DNA from: Charina bottae
Lineage: Eukaryota; Chordata; Lepidosauria; Squamata; Charinaidae
Assembly (NCBI GenBank): GCA_023362775.1
Contig: JALMGJ010000003.1
Span: forward strand, 176,916,274 to 176,980,273
DNA length: 64,000 nt
Direction: 5' to 3'
The stretch's first letter is position 1, and each line of letters starts with the position of its first letter. The notes below the pieces were generated by a model, which was given only the letters and a program-made list of their open reading frames with translations, had not been told where the DNA came from and did no database searches. This document shows positions 1 to 11,799 of this stretch, piece after piece. A program made the position numbers and the translations under genes.

Positions 1-3000
1 TGTAATACCTAGACACAGAGGCACGCATGCGTGTAGGCACTTTCTATCTATTGATACTCGAATATTCCAGACTAAAAGGCATCAGCATCTCTAGACAAAA
101 AGAAAATCTACATTGAGTACAAAACATATGGTCAAATTAAAAACCATGAAGAAGACAGTCTTGACAGCATGTGGTCTGCAAAAGCTTTACTTGCTTGTTC
201 ACTGAAACTGCTATTCCTTCCTTGCCTTTCCTAGGCACTTCCAATACATCTGCTGAAAAGAGACAATTTGGTCCCTCAAGGTTAGGACCTGATATGATCA
301 TATTTGGTGTTTTGTTCATGTATAATAAAAGATTCTATTTAGCTAATAAGCAGAATGCTTGATCTGGAGCACACAACATAAAGCCAGAGTTATATTTCAC
401 TTAGCAAACAGTATAGTTTAAGAATCCATTGCTACATGCCCTGTTGCCACCTCCAAACAAAAGGAAGGGGAAACAGGCTGTAATCGTCTTATTCTTCATT
501 GCTATTGCCATTTCAAAAATTATTATTATTATTGATGGACTTTTAGTTGAACATATATTTTTCTTTGGTTTGAGCACACAGTGTGACAAAATTTGATACA
601 CTTGAATTTCAAAATTTGAGATGCAAAATTCAAAATGATTTGTGTAGGTTCAGTTCATATACTGTTCCAAAACTGCAAAATCAGGTGAGTTTGTATTAAA
701 ATACAAATTGATTTCTCTCCCATCCAAATATCTTCAGCTGAACATAGATACGTACAATTCTATCTGTAATCACCCCTTGATTATGACCTTGTATTGGTTC
801 TAATAACTTTTGCTCATTCTTATTTTACTCCTAGTTATATAGCTACAATAAGATTGAGAACTCTTCAGCAGAATATTCAGTCTATTTGTTCTTGTCTTCT
901 AGAAGAAAGACATTTCCTACAGTTTCTCCTACCAGACATACAGAAAGGAACTTAACAGAGATTCTAACTTCCCTTACCCAATCTATTTCATCTTACCTTA
1001 CATGTGTGTTTGATAATACTGTAAACACCAAATTTGAGTAGGTTTTCAAACTTACCACAGAGAACTTGCAGACAGCCTTTGAGATTAGACCAAGAGGACT
1101 TTATGCATCTACTAGACCAAATGATGCTGATCAGAAAAGTTAGCACTAGCCCAAATACAGATCTCTGAAGTGGTTAATCCATATAATACATTATATGAAC
1201 TATTACAATAATAATTTGTGGTATAACTGTGATACAGCTTGTGATGCAGTACTATAAAGATATAAACTGGAACCTTTCAGATTGGACTGAATATTATTTT
1301 AAAAAATTATTAAACCATAAGAGATCAGAAAATCCCTTAGATGTACTTCTGTAGAAAGAAGACACTCTTGTCTAAATTATAATTTGGTGGCAATTTTTGG
1401 AGGGGCTCTGTGGGAAACTCCTAAGGCTTTCAGGGACAGCCTGTGCTTTTAGGTCTTCAGGTAGAGCACCCGTATTCTAGAGCTTAAAAAGATACAAAAA
1501 GAGGCAATTAAACTGAAGGAGCGAAGACCTCCTCTTATGAGCAAAAGTAACAATACTTAATGCTAGTTAACTTAATACCTCTCCAAAATAGCTTCTTCAC
1601 ATTGCTCCAGAGGCAACACAGGACCTACCTGCCAAACTGGCCTTGGTGTGTTTGGAGAGCTGGTTTAGATTTTTCTTGTTTGCTCCACACCAGTTTTATT
1701 TGAAATCAGAATAAAACTGGATTTTTAATTTTAATTTTTAAAATTTGGGGCACTGCTGTTACTTGTTAGCTGGTCCATTTGTCTATTGACACAGCTCTTG
1801 CCTCAAACTATCTCCCACCTCCACCGCCCAACATTTGCTGCAACCTGACTATGGAAGGAAAAGAGAACAGAAGGACAAAAAGGGGAAAATGGAACAAAGG
1901 ACTGGCTAAGGGGCCAGATCTCTGAAGAAGAACAGGAGTGTGCTACAGGAGCACCAAGCAAATGCCTCCTTATCCTGCTACATGCCAGCTTGATGTGGTT
2001 CTTCCTCTCCCTTTCATATTGCAACAGGGCAGTCCCACCACATCCTTCTTCTGTGTTTTTCTGGGGCACATTTCCATGGGTGGCTGATCAGTGATGGTGA
2101 CAACTCTGTGGCTATACCTCAGATAAACTCTTTTCTGCCGCTGCGATCTCTAAACTCCTGGCTGCAAGACTCAATATTCTGCCCTTGTAGCTCCCAATGG
2201 GACTTTAAATTCAAAAGTGACAGCATGACAAAAATGAGCAGACAACTGTACATATATATAGAAAATATGGAGAATGTCATAGCAAAATTTTAATATATTG
2301 TAGAGTTGTTTGCTGGGAGCTTTGGCCAATTGAGGAAATGTGGTGGAATGGTGCTATGTGGAAAACCTTTTAGAAACAGTGACAAAGGTGGGCATAAGAG
2401 GGATGTTGAGTTATACATAACATAGACAAAATTAAATAATAGCCAAAACTAATGATGCTAAATAGTGGGAGATTCAAGGCAGATAAAAAGAAGCTATTCC
2501 ACAGTGATGGCCGCCAACTTACATGGCTTAAGAAGTGTACAGATTCACAGAGAACAATGGCTACTAGTCATGAGGACTATTATCCATCCACTAACTTTAG
2601 CAGTAACAGCAATATGCCAGGAAGTTTAGTGGGAGTGCTCTTGTGTCTTCCTACAGCATCTGCCTTGCTGTCCTGGGAACAGAACAGTAGATTTGATCTC
2701 CTCTGTTCCTCAAGGTTAAGTGTCTGTATACCATATCTTGATCCATATAGAAAATCTTCAGGGACACAAGATCGTATGCTCTTCATGGTAAGTCATTCCC
2801 TGCAATTTGCTATTTTTTCTTTCTCCTTCAGCAACTGATGAAAACCTGGCTCTTTAGGTAGGCTCTTCAATTTAGATGAAGGCTTCTTGATCTTCTTGTA
2901 TACTGATAGTTTAAAAATTCGTTATTAAAATTTTAATAATGAATTTTTAAAGTTGCAAGTTTTACAGATTATTGAAAGTGACCTTTCATTTTTAATTGTG

Positions 3001-3490
3001 ATTTATCTTTTCATGATTTTTTAAAACTACTTCAAGAGACCTTTAAAACACCCAGACATATAAAAATAGTAACTGAAGCATTCTTGAGATAGAAATATTC
3101 AGATGCCAGGAAACAGTTACAGCTTGCCACCCACCTATTTCTGTGTCCCACACATGTAATACAATTCTCCTGATAAGCAGCTGTTCCCTTTCTTAATATT
3201 ATAAAGAGTTAGGCATCACTCACCATTTGCACTTGGAAACAGTGAAGGCCAGTCTCAAAACTGAGGAAAGGAAACCACACAATTATAACTAGAACTGCAA
3301 TCTTACACAGGCTTATTTGGATTAAGTGCCACTGAAATAAAAAAAGATCGCAGAGGGTTCAGTATCATCTTATTTTTCATAAACTGAGATGCTACAGGTT
3401 TTTTTTAATACAAAGTAAACAAAGGCTAACTACACAGAGAACCAAGAATTGTAGACAAATATAGAGCTATCTTAGCAATTTAGGAGTTAG
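1..3490. other. AT-rich non-coding stretch, no gene recognised
   Basis: No protein family, RNA gene or clear mobile element was recognised. The longest open frame (2452..2838 plus, 128 codons) has no recognisable motif and looks like chance. Around 2820-2880 there is a faint resemblance to the C-terminal end of an L2-type ORF2 (a lysine-threonine-tryptophan-leucine run), too weak to call. A near-perfect AT palindrome at 2911..2950 is listed separately. Confidence 0.6.
2911..2950. repeat. 40-bp AT-rich palindrome
   Basis: The forty bases read almost identically on both strands: arms of about 20 nt meet at a central AAATTT, with one mismatched base pair. It could form a hairpin or cruciform. 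No flanking duplication or element was seen, so it may be a chance or locally generated palindrome. Confidence 0.6.
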
Positions 3491-3493
3491 CTT

Positions 3494-3541
3494 GATTTAT
3501 TTATTTATTCAATTTATCCCCGCCCATCTCCCCGAATAGGT
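3494..3541 (-). mobile_element. L2-type LINE 3' tail fragment
   Basis: On the minus strand this reads as the characteristic squamate L2 end: a GGCGGGGATAAATTGAATAAA-like stretch followed by repeated ATAAATAA. Only the last ~50 bp are present, as expected for heavy 5' truncation. The call rests on similarity to the tails of the larger L2 copies in this window. Confidence 0.55.
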
Positions 3542-3932
3542 TTTAAAAATAAAACCTTAACATTCTCCCATTATGTGAAGCTATAATGTTTTGTTTTGAT
3601 GTTAGCTTAGGATTGTATGTGAACACATTCATGTGTATTCATCAAATCATGATTTTAAAAACCCTAACATTCCATGCTGTGTAAAATCAACCAAAATGCA
3701 ATTGAGACTCATTGAAAAAACTTTCTAAATTTATTTATTTATTCATCATATTGACAGGTCACCCATCTCTAATGATTCTGGGCAGCATATAAGTTAAAAA
3801 TAACATTTAATATAGTAAAAAGCCAAAAGAAAGCAACAACCTGGGACTAAAACACTAAAGTGTTAATAAAATGCCCCCTTCCCCCAGGCACATACTTCCT
3901 ATCCCAAAGCCTTGGGAAAGAGCCAGGTGTTC

Positions 3933-4386
3933 TTTTTTTAAAAAAATACTTTTTATTAAGATTTTACAATATACATAGTTAAAAGTTAGAAACGAAACAA
4001 AAATAGAAATACAGATCAAAGAGAGAAAGAAAAAAGTGTAGAAAAGCAAAGAAAAGAAATAGAAAAATAGAAAAAGGTATAGAAATTAGTCGACTTCCGA
4101 TCTATCTATGGTCATAAGAATACATAAAAAAGATTTTTCTTACATGCTAGCATTTGATATAATTTACATATACATTTCTTGTCTAATATATTTTATTATA
4201 TAATATAATCATCAAAACTCCATGCAAGCTTTGCTCCGCGTGCATTTTGCAAATAGTCCATCAACGGTTTCCACTCTTTAAGATAATAACGATTTGAATT
4301 TTCTTTTAGTAAACATGTCAATTTATCATTTTCTGCCATATCCATTAATTTTAACATCCATTCTTGTATTGTTGGTAACGTTTGAT
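3933..4386 (-). mobile_element. 5'-truncated L1 LINE (ORF2 C-terminus and 3' end)
   Basis: This insert is flanked by a perfect 21-bp target-site duplication (3912..3932 and 4387..4407), typical of L1 retrotransposition. A poly-T run at its left end is the poly-A tail of a minus-strand insertion. Minus translation gives the L1 ORF2 C-terminal pattern LPTIQEWMLKLMDMAENDKL, followed by a KEWKPLMDYL-like segment and a stop. Only the last ~450 bp were inserted. It interrupts the old L2. Confidence 0.85.
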
Positions 4387-4794
4387 TTGGGAAAGAGCCA
4401 GGTGTTCAAGGCCCGTTCAAAGGACAATAGAGTTGGAACAACTTGAAGTTCTGGGGGAATGGTGTTCGAGAACACAGGTACTGTGACAGAGAAGGCATGC
4501 CGCCTGGGTTGCATCAGATGACATTGTTATAAAGATGGGACTTGGAGCATGCCCACTTTGTCAGATTTTACCAGATGGAAGAAAAGATGGGACAGACAGA
4601 CAGAAAGGCCTTGCAACATGAAGGGCTTTATAGATCACAACTAGCTTCTTGAATTGCATCTGGAAGTTTCATGGTTAATGCAGCACGCATAACAGAGTTA
4701 TTACATGGATGTATGAAGGTGTGCCCATGATAGGCCACGCTGTTGTACTCTAGACCAGCTGCGATTTCCAAGTGGTCTTCAAGGGCAGCTCAAG

Positions 4795-5300
4795 GGCGCG
4801 GTAGCTCAGTGGGTTAAACCACTGATGCTGTAGGACTGCTGATCAGTAGATTGGCAGTTCGAATCTCCGCATGGCGAGGTGGGCTCTCACCACTTGCCCC
4901 AGCTCCTGTCAACCCAACAGTTCGAAAACTAATGCAAGTAGATAAATGGGTACCACCTTACGTGGGGAAAATGTGCTGGCGTCCTGTCGGGAATCGTTCC
5001 ACCGGAGGAAAAAGAGTGGAGGAAGATTGAATCGTGCTGGTGAGGACAGACCCAGATGTGACATCAACAGGACATCAGCAGCCGGCTCAAGGCATCCTGG
5101 GAATTGTAGTCCAGAGCCTTAGAAGAGCCGGTTCCCTTTCCCCCTCTCCTGGTGCGCAGGTGAATTACACTTGGTGATATTCTATAATGTATAATGATAA
5201 AATGTATATATAGATATGTATGTAAGCCGCCTAGAGTCCTCCGTTAGGGAGGGGATAGGTGGGGTATAAATAACACTATAAATAAATAAAATAAATAAAT
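4795..5300 (+). mobile_element. tRNA-derived SINE with an L2-like tail
   Basis: The head is tRNA-like, with an A box (TAGCTCAGTGGG) near 4801 and a B box (GGCAGTTCGAATC) near 4853, the internal RNA polymerase III promoter. A long body follows. The tail reads GTAAGCCGCCTAGAGTCCTC and then GGGGTATAAATA before an AATAAATAAATA run, very like the 3' end of the L2 LINEs here, which suggests mobilisation by L2. It sits inside the old minus-strand L2. It is not a functional tRNA gene, because the acceptor stem is absent. Confidence 0.8.
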
Positions 5301-6365
5301 TTAGAGTGTGTTGCAGTAAATCACATGCTGAGGTGACTACGGCAGAAGTCTGTGAGAAAGAATTCCCAGTCAAGGGCACAACTGGCACACAAGACAAAAC
5401 TGGGCAAAGCCCCCCCCCCCCATATCTGCTACATGCTCTTTCAGCAGAAATTGCAAGTCCAGAAAGGTCTCCAGGTTGCACACCAGTTCTATCTGGGAGA
5501 GTGCTACCCTGTTCAAAACTAAAGGTAGTAAATCCTTGGAAGCAGAAGAACCAGAAAAACACAGCCACCCAGTCCTCTCAGGGTCTTAAGCCTGTTCCTT
5601 CCATCCAGACCCTGACAGCCCTCTAGCACTGGGACAAGACCTCAACAGCCTCACTTGGCTGGCCTGGAGTTGAGATATAAAACTGGATATCATCAGCATA
5701 TTGATCATTCTTAACTCCGTGTCAATGGATGACCTCACTCAGTGGCTTCATGTAGATGTTACACAGAAGGGGAGAGTATGTCGACCCCTTCAGTGCCCCA
5801 CAAATCAATGGCCTCCGGATTCACCTCTCCTGCCTGCCAGTACCTACTGGAACTGGCTGTGGAGAAAGGAGGAAAACTACCACAACCCCATGCCTTCCAC
5901 TCCCAATCTGTAATGGTATGTGGGAATGACCTTGCGAGATAGGAGTAAGAACCGCAGCCTAGAAAACAGTCTGATAAACAAAATTTGAGTCCAAAGGAGG
6001 AGGAGTGGTGAAAGCATCTCAGAAGGGACCCTCTCTAGTTTTTGGGAGAGTAAAAGTGAAGGAAGAGAGGGGTACTTCCAGACATGCAAGATTCTGTTAA
6101 TGTAACCTTACAATGAAGATAGAGCTAGTACTCCTGGTTGTACTTCTTGTCTGGACTACCTCACAAGGCTAACATCAATCCAAGTGACTTTATTCCTCAC
6201 AGAATATTCCTCACAGTGGCCTTGAAGATGTCCCCATGACTTCTCCTTCCCTAGCAGAGAGCATGCCACCTTGAACAAGGCCATTTATTCCAACAATGAA
6301 ATTGATTCCTACCTAAAATGAGAAAATGTATTTGGTTTGCTGGATCGTTGTCATGAATGGATAAG

Positions 6366-7038
6366 TGTCATGGGGGGCTCAGAGTCCATGGGGGGGGGGG
6401 TTCAGGCTCTGAGTCAGAGTCAGACGACAAGGACGGGCGGCCAGCCTCTGACGTAGAGATGGAGGGCGAGCAGACAGCTCTAGATAAACGGCCGCCTGAG
6501 CAGTCAGAGGAGGCGGGGCTGGTCAGCGAGCAGCAGGCACAGGCGCCACTGATTAGTGAGGACAAAGACTCAGAGATGCCACCCCTTCCCAGTGCTCGAG
6601 AAAGGAGAGAGGAAAGGAGAGAGGAACAGTGGAGGTCGGCGAGGCTACGTGCGAGAAAGTAGCCCCACCCTCCTAAATAAGCTCCACCCGGGTCTGCCTC
6701 TATAAAAAGGGAGCCGCAAGCCCAGACCGGTCATTGGGGACAACTGTCTGCTTACCGGACTCCATGTGCCTGGACTCCTGATCGGAAACCTCGTGACCTG
6801 ACTCTTGACTCTTGGACTCACTTAACTAATCGTGTTTTGAACGTGAAACTCCCTTAAGGCAAGCTCGTGGGACTTTTGGGGCTTGTTTTTGTAGAGTGTG
6901 TGTGTTTGTGCTCACACTCCCTTGCCGCCTGTTCGTTACCTCACAAGTTTACCTCACAAGTTTACCTCACAAGTTTCTCAGTAAAGTTTTACAACTGCCT
7001 CCCTGGTGTATTGCGTGTGATTGGGCTGGGACAAGACA
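6366..7038 (+). mobile_element. Solo LTR, Gypsy-like
   Basis: The block starts TGTCATGG and ends AAGACA (TG...CA), with imperfect 5-bp flanks ATAAG and CTAAG. It carries a promoter-like TATAAAAAGG near 6701 in a GC-rich context and a downstream T/G-rich stretch expected of R-U5. A 101-codon acidic, Ser/Glu/Arg-rich open frame (6357..6662) is LTR sequence rather than a gene. No internal retroelement coding region is present, so this is probably a recombined solo LTR. Assignment to Gypsy rather than an endogenous retrovirus is from general appearance only. Confidence 0.6.
6938..6976 (+). repeat. 13-bp tandem repeat, three units, inside the LTR
   Basis: ACCTCACAAGTTT is repeated three times without change. 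It lies in the 3' part of the solo LTR and probably arose by slippage. Confidence 0.9.
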
Positions 7039-7575
7039 CTAAGTTTACAAACATGCTAAGTAACAATGTAGTTGGCTACTCTGTGGCTCAGTGTATCCTA
7101 TAAACATAATTGTATCCATACAATAATTAAGAATTATCTTGATCACTGTTTGATTTCAAATGTATTCTCAGTTCAGTATTATAGCTTAGTCTGAGAGCAT
7201 GCAAGGCACAAAGAGTTGAGGACTTCTGAAATGTACAGGTTGCAACAAAGTACTGTAACTATTTAAAAAGTATCAGAGAAAGGACTGTGTGTACATACAG
7301 TTCTAGGTGCAATTTGACATTATGAATTATGAGTATTAACAAAATGGTTAGTTTCTGCCCACAGAACTGGGTTGCATTTAATTATGTCTAGCAACACAAC
7401 CAACAGATTGGTTTCCCTGTGCATCTTTTGCATTATCTCCAAATCTGCTCCAAATGGTTGGGAGACCCTCAAGAGCCAATGGATAAGAGGCAGAGCAAGC
7501 CCATTCCTTCCACAGGGGCAGCCCATTCTTTTTTTAAACTGCTGTTCAATCCATGAGATTGTAGCACTGGGTAAC
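7039..7575. other. No gene seen
   Basis: AT-rich sequence between two LTRs. No recognisable gene, repeat family or regulatory signal. Confidence 0.6.
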
Positions 7576-8014
7576 TGATGGAGTCTTGAAGGTTAATAAA
7601 AGAACTCCAAGCAGCTAACAACAATCTTGCACAGTAGAAGCATGAACCAGCAGGGAACTTGCACTTTAAGCTTAATTGCGTTCAGAAATAATTCAGTCTT
7701 CACACATTAGTTAGATGAAGAAAAATAGAGATAGCTTACATTTATTCAGTAGATCTGGATACGAGTAGATTCATAGATCTGAGTGCAAGCGAGATGGAAT
7801 GGACGAGAGCTGCATGGTGCAGACCTCCTGCTTGCAGGTGTGCCCAAAGAGTAAGAAAATGGAGAATGTTAATCCCCCAAACCAAAAAGGAGGAGGAAGA
7901 GGAAATCAGGTGACTCAGGTAACATCCCACAAGCACAGTAGAGATGCGTTTACTAGAAAGACCCCCTATTCTGCTTATGAGACAATGCTGAGTTGACTCC
8001 TGATAATCCCAACA
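7576..8014 (-). mobile_element. Solo LTR, family 2, copy A
   Basis: A 439-bp minus-strand copy of the same LTR seen at 11800..12237 and 54732..55439. On its own strand it begins TGTTGGGATT, ends ACTCCATCA and carries an AATAAA polyadenylation signal. Flanks are GTAAC and GTATC, a 5-bp duplication with one mismatch. No internal viral or retrotransposon genes adjoin it. Confidence 0.8.
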
Positions 8015-8839
8015 GTATCAACAGATATAATTTTACTTGAAGTAATGTATAGTACACACTTAATTTGCAAGAATTCTATAAACTGTGAAATATTCCTTAA
8101 ATTTAATATTTAAAAAATTAATTCAATAAATTTAAAACTAACATCCAATCTTCATAATAAAAGACATAAATTTCAAAAATCAATTACACAAACATGAAAG
8201 GAAAGAAGAACTTTATAGCCTGGATGATCTATTCAAAGTAAGCAGCTATGTGTAGGAGGGGTGGTCAAGCTGAACTTTCTTTTGCATTATATGTGTGTGT
8301 AACTGTGTATTTTTGCAAAGGAAAGCAAATGTCCTTTTTCCTGACCTGAAGAAAAAACTTCAAGGGTTTTTTTTCCTACTTCATCTTCGACTGAAAATTT
8401 GACATTCCTGATTTTGTGTTTTCATTTTATTAAGCAACCCTCCGACAAAGTAAGTCTGAAATCTGATGTCACAGATATATTAGCAAACATATTGCCCAAT
8501 TTAGAAATTAACAGTGCAGAACATCATTCATAATTTAACTTTTTTCAAAAAGAACAAAAAACAAATAATTATATTATAGACAAAATAATCTAAAAGCTTT
8601 TCACCAAAGCACACATCAGCAAAGGAACATAGATATATCTCCCACCCACCACCACCATGTACGAGATATATCCCTCCTATGCATTAGGCATTTATAATTT
8701 CTGATACTTTGACAAATTTCAAACAGCAGAGGAGACTATATTTATCTGACAAACAGCAGTTGTTCTAACGCCATCATGACAATTTATGCATTTTTCTGTT
8801 TTCTGAATGTTTGAAATCAGGCACAATAACTTCTGTTTA
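8015..8839. other. AT-rich, no gene seen
   Basis: Mostly A/T-rich, low-information sequence. No repeat family or open frame of note was recognised. Confidence 0.6.
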
Positions 8840-9487
8840 TCAATGTCTGACTTAGCTGTGGTTTGATGCAGCACCAGTATGGAACGCATCGGCACATGCG
8901 AAGCAAGTAGATATAGCTGTGAATGAGGCAATGTGCATAGTGATGGGATGCCTCAAACCTATGCCCGTTAATAAGCTATATTCTCTTGTTGGCATTGCTC
9001 CACCTAAGATTAGAAGGTAAGTAGAAGCAGATGCCAAAAGAACCAAGCAAGAGACTGACTCTCGTCACCCTTCGAACAGATATACTCCCCCAATTCGTCG
9101 ACTTAGATCTAGAAAGAGCTTTATGGAAGAACTAATACCCTAGAAGGGGCCAAAGAACAGAATCAAATAAGTAAATGGAGGAATGAGCTCACCGATTTGA
9201 GTATTTTACCGAAGGAAGAAATGGTCGCTGGAAACACTCTCTCTTATATAGTTTGGAGGATAATGAACAGGATGAGGGTGGGGGTACCAAGGTGCAAGAC
9301 AAATTTATTTAGGTTGTTGGCTGACGATAATACATTTATGTGAATGCGGAGAAACCCAAGACCCGGCGCATCTGATGGTGTGTCGATTACTGCCAGAGCC
9401 TTGTACTGTTGACAACCTACAGCAAGCTAATGACAAAGCTGTGGCGGTGGCTACATTTTGGCAGAGTAAAGTTTGATCTGCACACGA
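8840..9487 (+). mobile_element. 3' fragment of a non-LTR retrotransposon (I/Jockey-like group)
   Basis: Around 8868-9015 the plus strand encodes a run like the conserved C-terminal part of some non-LTR ORF2 proteins: VDIAVNEAM, then VMGCLKP, LVGIAPPKIRR. Further on comes CGETQDPAHLMVC, a cysteine/histidine knuckle of the kind found near their C-termini. Frames are broken between these blocks. It ends in a TAA-repeat tail at 9488. The clade (for example Vingi- or R1-like) cannot be fixed from this. Confidence 0.6.
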
Positions 9488-9488
9488 A

Positions 9489-9535
<47 letters not shown>

Positions 9536-9550
9536 CAACAACAACAACAA
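9487..9550 (+). repeat. TAA/ACA microsatellite
   Basis: About fifteen TAA units run into about seven ACA units. It sits directly after the LINE fragment and is probably its expanded 3' tail. Leucine-rich or isoleucine-rich frames on the minus strand here are translations of the microsatellite. Confidence 0.9.
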
Positions 9551-10289
9551 CCAATGTCTGACTCACAGAAAGCACTTTGGTGACTTCCAGATGGAACAAC
9601 TACTGTATAGGAAGAGAGAAGGGTAGATGACATTGTTCATTCTCCTGAGATCATTAGATAGTCCCCAGAGAGTGGGCCCCTGTGCAATAAGGAACCATTT
9701 TGTCCATTCTGTCAGCATATTATTAAAAATTTTAAAATATTGAAGCATACACATAGAAAAAAGTCTACATCAAAAATGTGATGTATACTGTGAAGAAAAT
9801 AAATATAAATATATTATAGTGATTAAAATAAACTAAACATTATCAAAAATCCTCTAATTAACAGTAAAAGATCAATCTAATAATTGTAAGTACCTATATA
9901 AAATTAATTCAATAATTAAGTTTATCATTAAATCTATACCATATAGCAACATATTGTATTATCTTCTCATTTGTAGAAAACAGACTTTTCAAAAATAGTT
10001 AACTCATATCCTGGATCCATTCCTTAAAATCAGGATGAGTACCTTTCTTTCCTATTACATAAAATTAGCCTCTATTCCACACCCCAGGCTTGATAGATCC
10101 AAAGCTCTTCATGAGATGACAAATTCTGTGTTTTAAGAATGTAATTCATCATCACATCACACTGGATCCTTAACTATAATATTTCTTCCAAAATTGTAGT
10201 AATATATGTAGAAATTGGAAGCCAGCCAAAACAAAGGGAGTGGTTAGCTTAGTAATAACCTCCTTTTAAGATCTCACCATCCTCTGGAT
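9551..10289. other. AT-rich, no gene seen
   Basis: No recognisable gene or repeat family. Confidence 0.6.
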
Positions 10290-10420
10290 TTTTTCTATTT
10301 ATTATGATATTGTATTTTAATGATTTATAGATTTTTAATTTTAATATTTTATTGTAAACCAGAGTCTACTGCTGTAGAGATGGGCGGTGATAAATTTGAT
10401 TAATAAATAAAAAATAAAAT
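10290..10420 (+). mobile_element. L2-type LINE 3' tail fragment
   Basis: It reads TTGTAAACCAGAGTC, then GAGATGGGCGGTGATAAATT and an AATAAATA tail, matching the last ~100 bp of the L2 copy ending near 29190. Only the 3' end is present. Confidence 0.65.
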
Positions 10421-10760
10421 AACAAAACAGACCAAATAATATGAGTTAATGAACCTTCAAATTTCTTACACTGCCAACATAGGAAACCTAATGTTGATCC
10501 CTTTTTAAATATTCTTTGAGAGGTCCAAAATACATGAAATAATTTCTGATGAATTTCATAGGAAATATATTTTACATTTTTTAACACCTGGACCCATCAA
10601 TTCTCCAGAATTGGATATTCCAATTCTTCTTTCCACAGTTCAAATATGTTACTAATACAGATTTTCATTTAATATTTTAATACCATATAAAATTTAATTG
10701 TTGGTTTCTATTCAACCACTGCATCTCTTAAAAAAGCTAAAATTGCAGGTACTTTGGAGG
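10421..10760. other. No gene seen
   Basis: AT-rich sequence following an L2 tail. Nothing recognised. Confidence 0.55.
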
Positions 10761-10768
10761 CTCTAGAG

Positions 10769-11340
10769 CAGGGGTCAGCAACCTTTTTGGCACCAGGGAC
10801 CACTTCCCTCGGAAAAATTTTTCCAAGGACCGGAGGGCGGGGTTTGTGGGTGGCAGCCAATCGGACGGTTGGGGGGCAAGGTTTGCAGGCGGCAGCCAAT
10901 CGGACGGGTGGGAGCGGGGTTTGCGGGCGGCAGCCAATCAGAGGGACAGGGGCAGGGTTTGCAGGCCTGCTGCTCCGTGTAGCGTTTTTTCATGGCACCA
11001 AGGGCATTTTCGGGGTCCCCGGAGCCTGCCCTTTCAAAGGGGCACCCCGGCGGGGCACGGGGTGGACTTTTCCTCCCCCCTTTGCTCCCCGCGGTTTTTT
11101 CGGCCCCTACCAGGTAGCTCCAGCACACCTTCGCTTCCCCGCCACACAGCTGATTGGCGCAGAGATTTTCCACCCTGGGGCATCCCCCCCGCAAAAAAAT
11201 GCTGCTGCCACGAGGGAAGGCTGATTGGTGGGGGTGCTCCTCGGCCCGCCTCCGCTTCTTTGCCGCACACTGATAGGTGGAGGTGTCTCCCCTTCCGGGC
11301 CCACACCAATCAGATGCTCCGGCTCACCCTGCAGGTGAGC
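10769..11340 (+). mobile_element. GC-rich hAT-like element with repeated CCAAT boxes
   Basis: The left end CAGGGGTCAGCAACCTTTTT resembles hAT (Charlie-type) terminal repeats. The flanks are CTCTAGAG (10761..10768) and ATCTAGAG (11341..11348), an 8-bp duplication with one mismatch. A matching inverted end is not visible on the right, so the copy may be rearranged there. The interior is very GC-rich and carries three ~39-bp tandem units, each with GGCAGCCAATC, plus further CCAAT or ATTGG boxes (six in all: near 10857, 10896, 10934, 11153, 11224, 11306). This looks like promoter sequence. Open frames across it are by-products of the composition. Confidence 0.55.
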
Positions 11341-11348
11341 ATCTAGAG

Positions 11349-11794
11349 CATCCAGGCCATACTGTTTAGTTAATACATATTTAAATTATATATATTGATA
11401 GCATACAGTATATTGGAGGTAAATCACACTAAGAATACAATTTCTTGAAGTTTTTAAATCAACTATTATAAATCAACTGATTTTAAGTAATTAATTCATT
11501 GATTAGCCCAAGCTTTCCAACAGAATTTCTTTTCTGATATTTTCAAATTTGAGCTACATCATAGCAACAATTTCTAATGTTATTTGGAATCAAAACATAG
11601 CTGCTTACCTGTTAATAACCAAATATGCCTAGCAGCTTTCAAAGCAAGCAACAATGGTCCCAGTTTAGTAACTGGACCCTAAAACCTGCCAAGATTTCAA
11701 AGGTGTTATATGCTTGCTCTTCAAATGGATCCAAACGAGAGAGTTAATTGTAATCAGCCTAACTCCAAAATAATATAGATAAAATAAAAACCCA
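11349..11794. other. No gene seen
   Basis: AT-rich sequence, no recognised features. Confidence 0.55.
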
Positions 11795-11799
11795 ATAAT

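Larger units (their letters stand above)
3718..5965 (-). mobile_element. Old, degraded L2 LINE, split by an L1 and a SINE
   Basis: The plus strand starts with a TTTATTTATTTATTC tail and a CTCTAATGATTCTGGGCAG box, the reverse of an L2 3' end. Minus-strand translation then gives broken pieces of L2 ORF2. The region around 4390-4790 matches the C-terminal part, and around 5650-5800 the reverse-transcriptase core is readable as NIYMKPLSEVIH followed by QYADDIQFYIS, with many stops. The sequence before and after the L1 (3933..4386) and the SINE (4795..5300) joins up, so both inserted into this older copy. The 5' limit is fuzzy. Confidence 0.75.

Noticed and set aside
171..362. Possible small exon after a CTTTCCTAG acceptor near 231
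   Set aside because: Only about 46 bp to a GT, no frame evidence and no other exon near. Chance is likely.
4795..4870. Possible tRNA gene
   Set aside because: A and B boxes are present but the acceptor stem is not, and a long SINE body and tail follow.
6357..6662. 101-codon acidic, serine- and arginine-rich frame
   Set aside because: It starts just outside and lies within a TG...CA LTR, upstream of the TATA box. No retroelement protein motif.
9305..9633. Leucine-, isoleucine- or valine-rich minus-strand frames
   Set aside because: They are translations of the TAA/ACA microsatellite in three phases.
10754..11346. Overlapping 130-170 codon frames on both strands
   Set aside because: Overlapping frames in several phases with tandem residues reflect the GC-rich tandem units of the hAT-like element. 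No protein motif.
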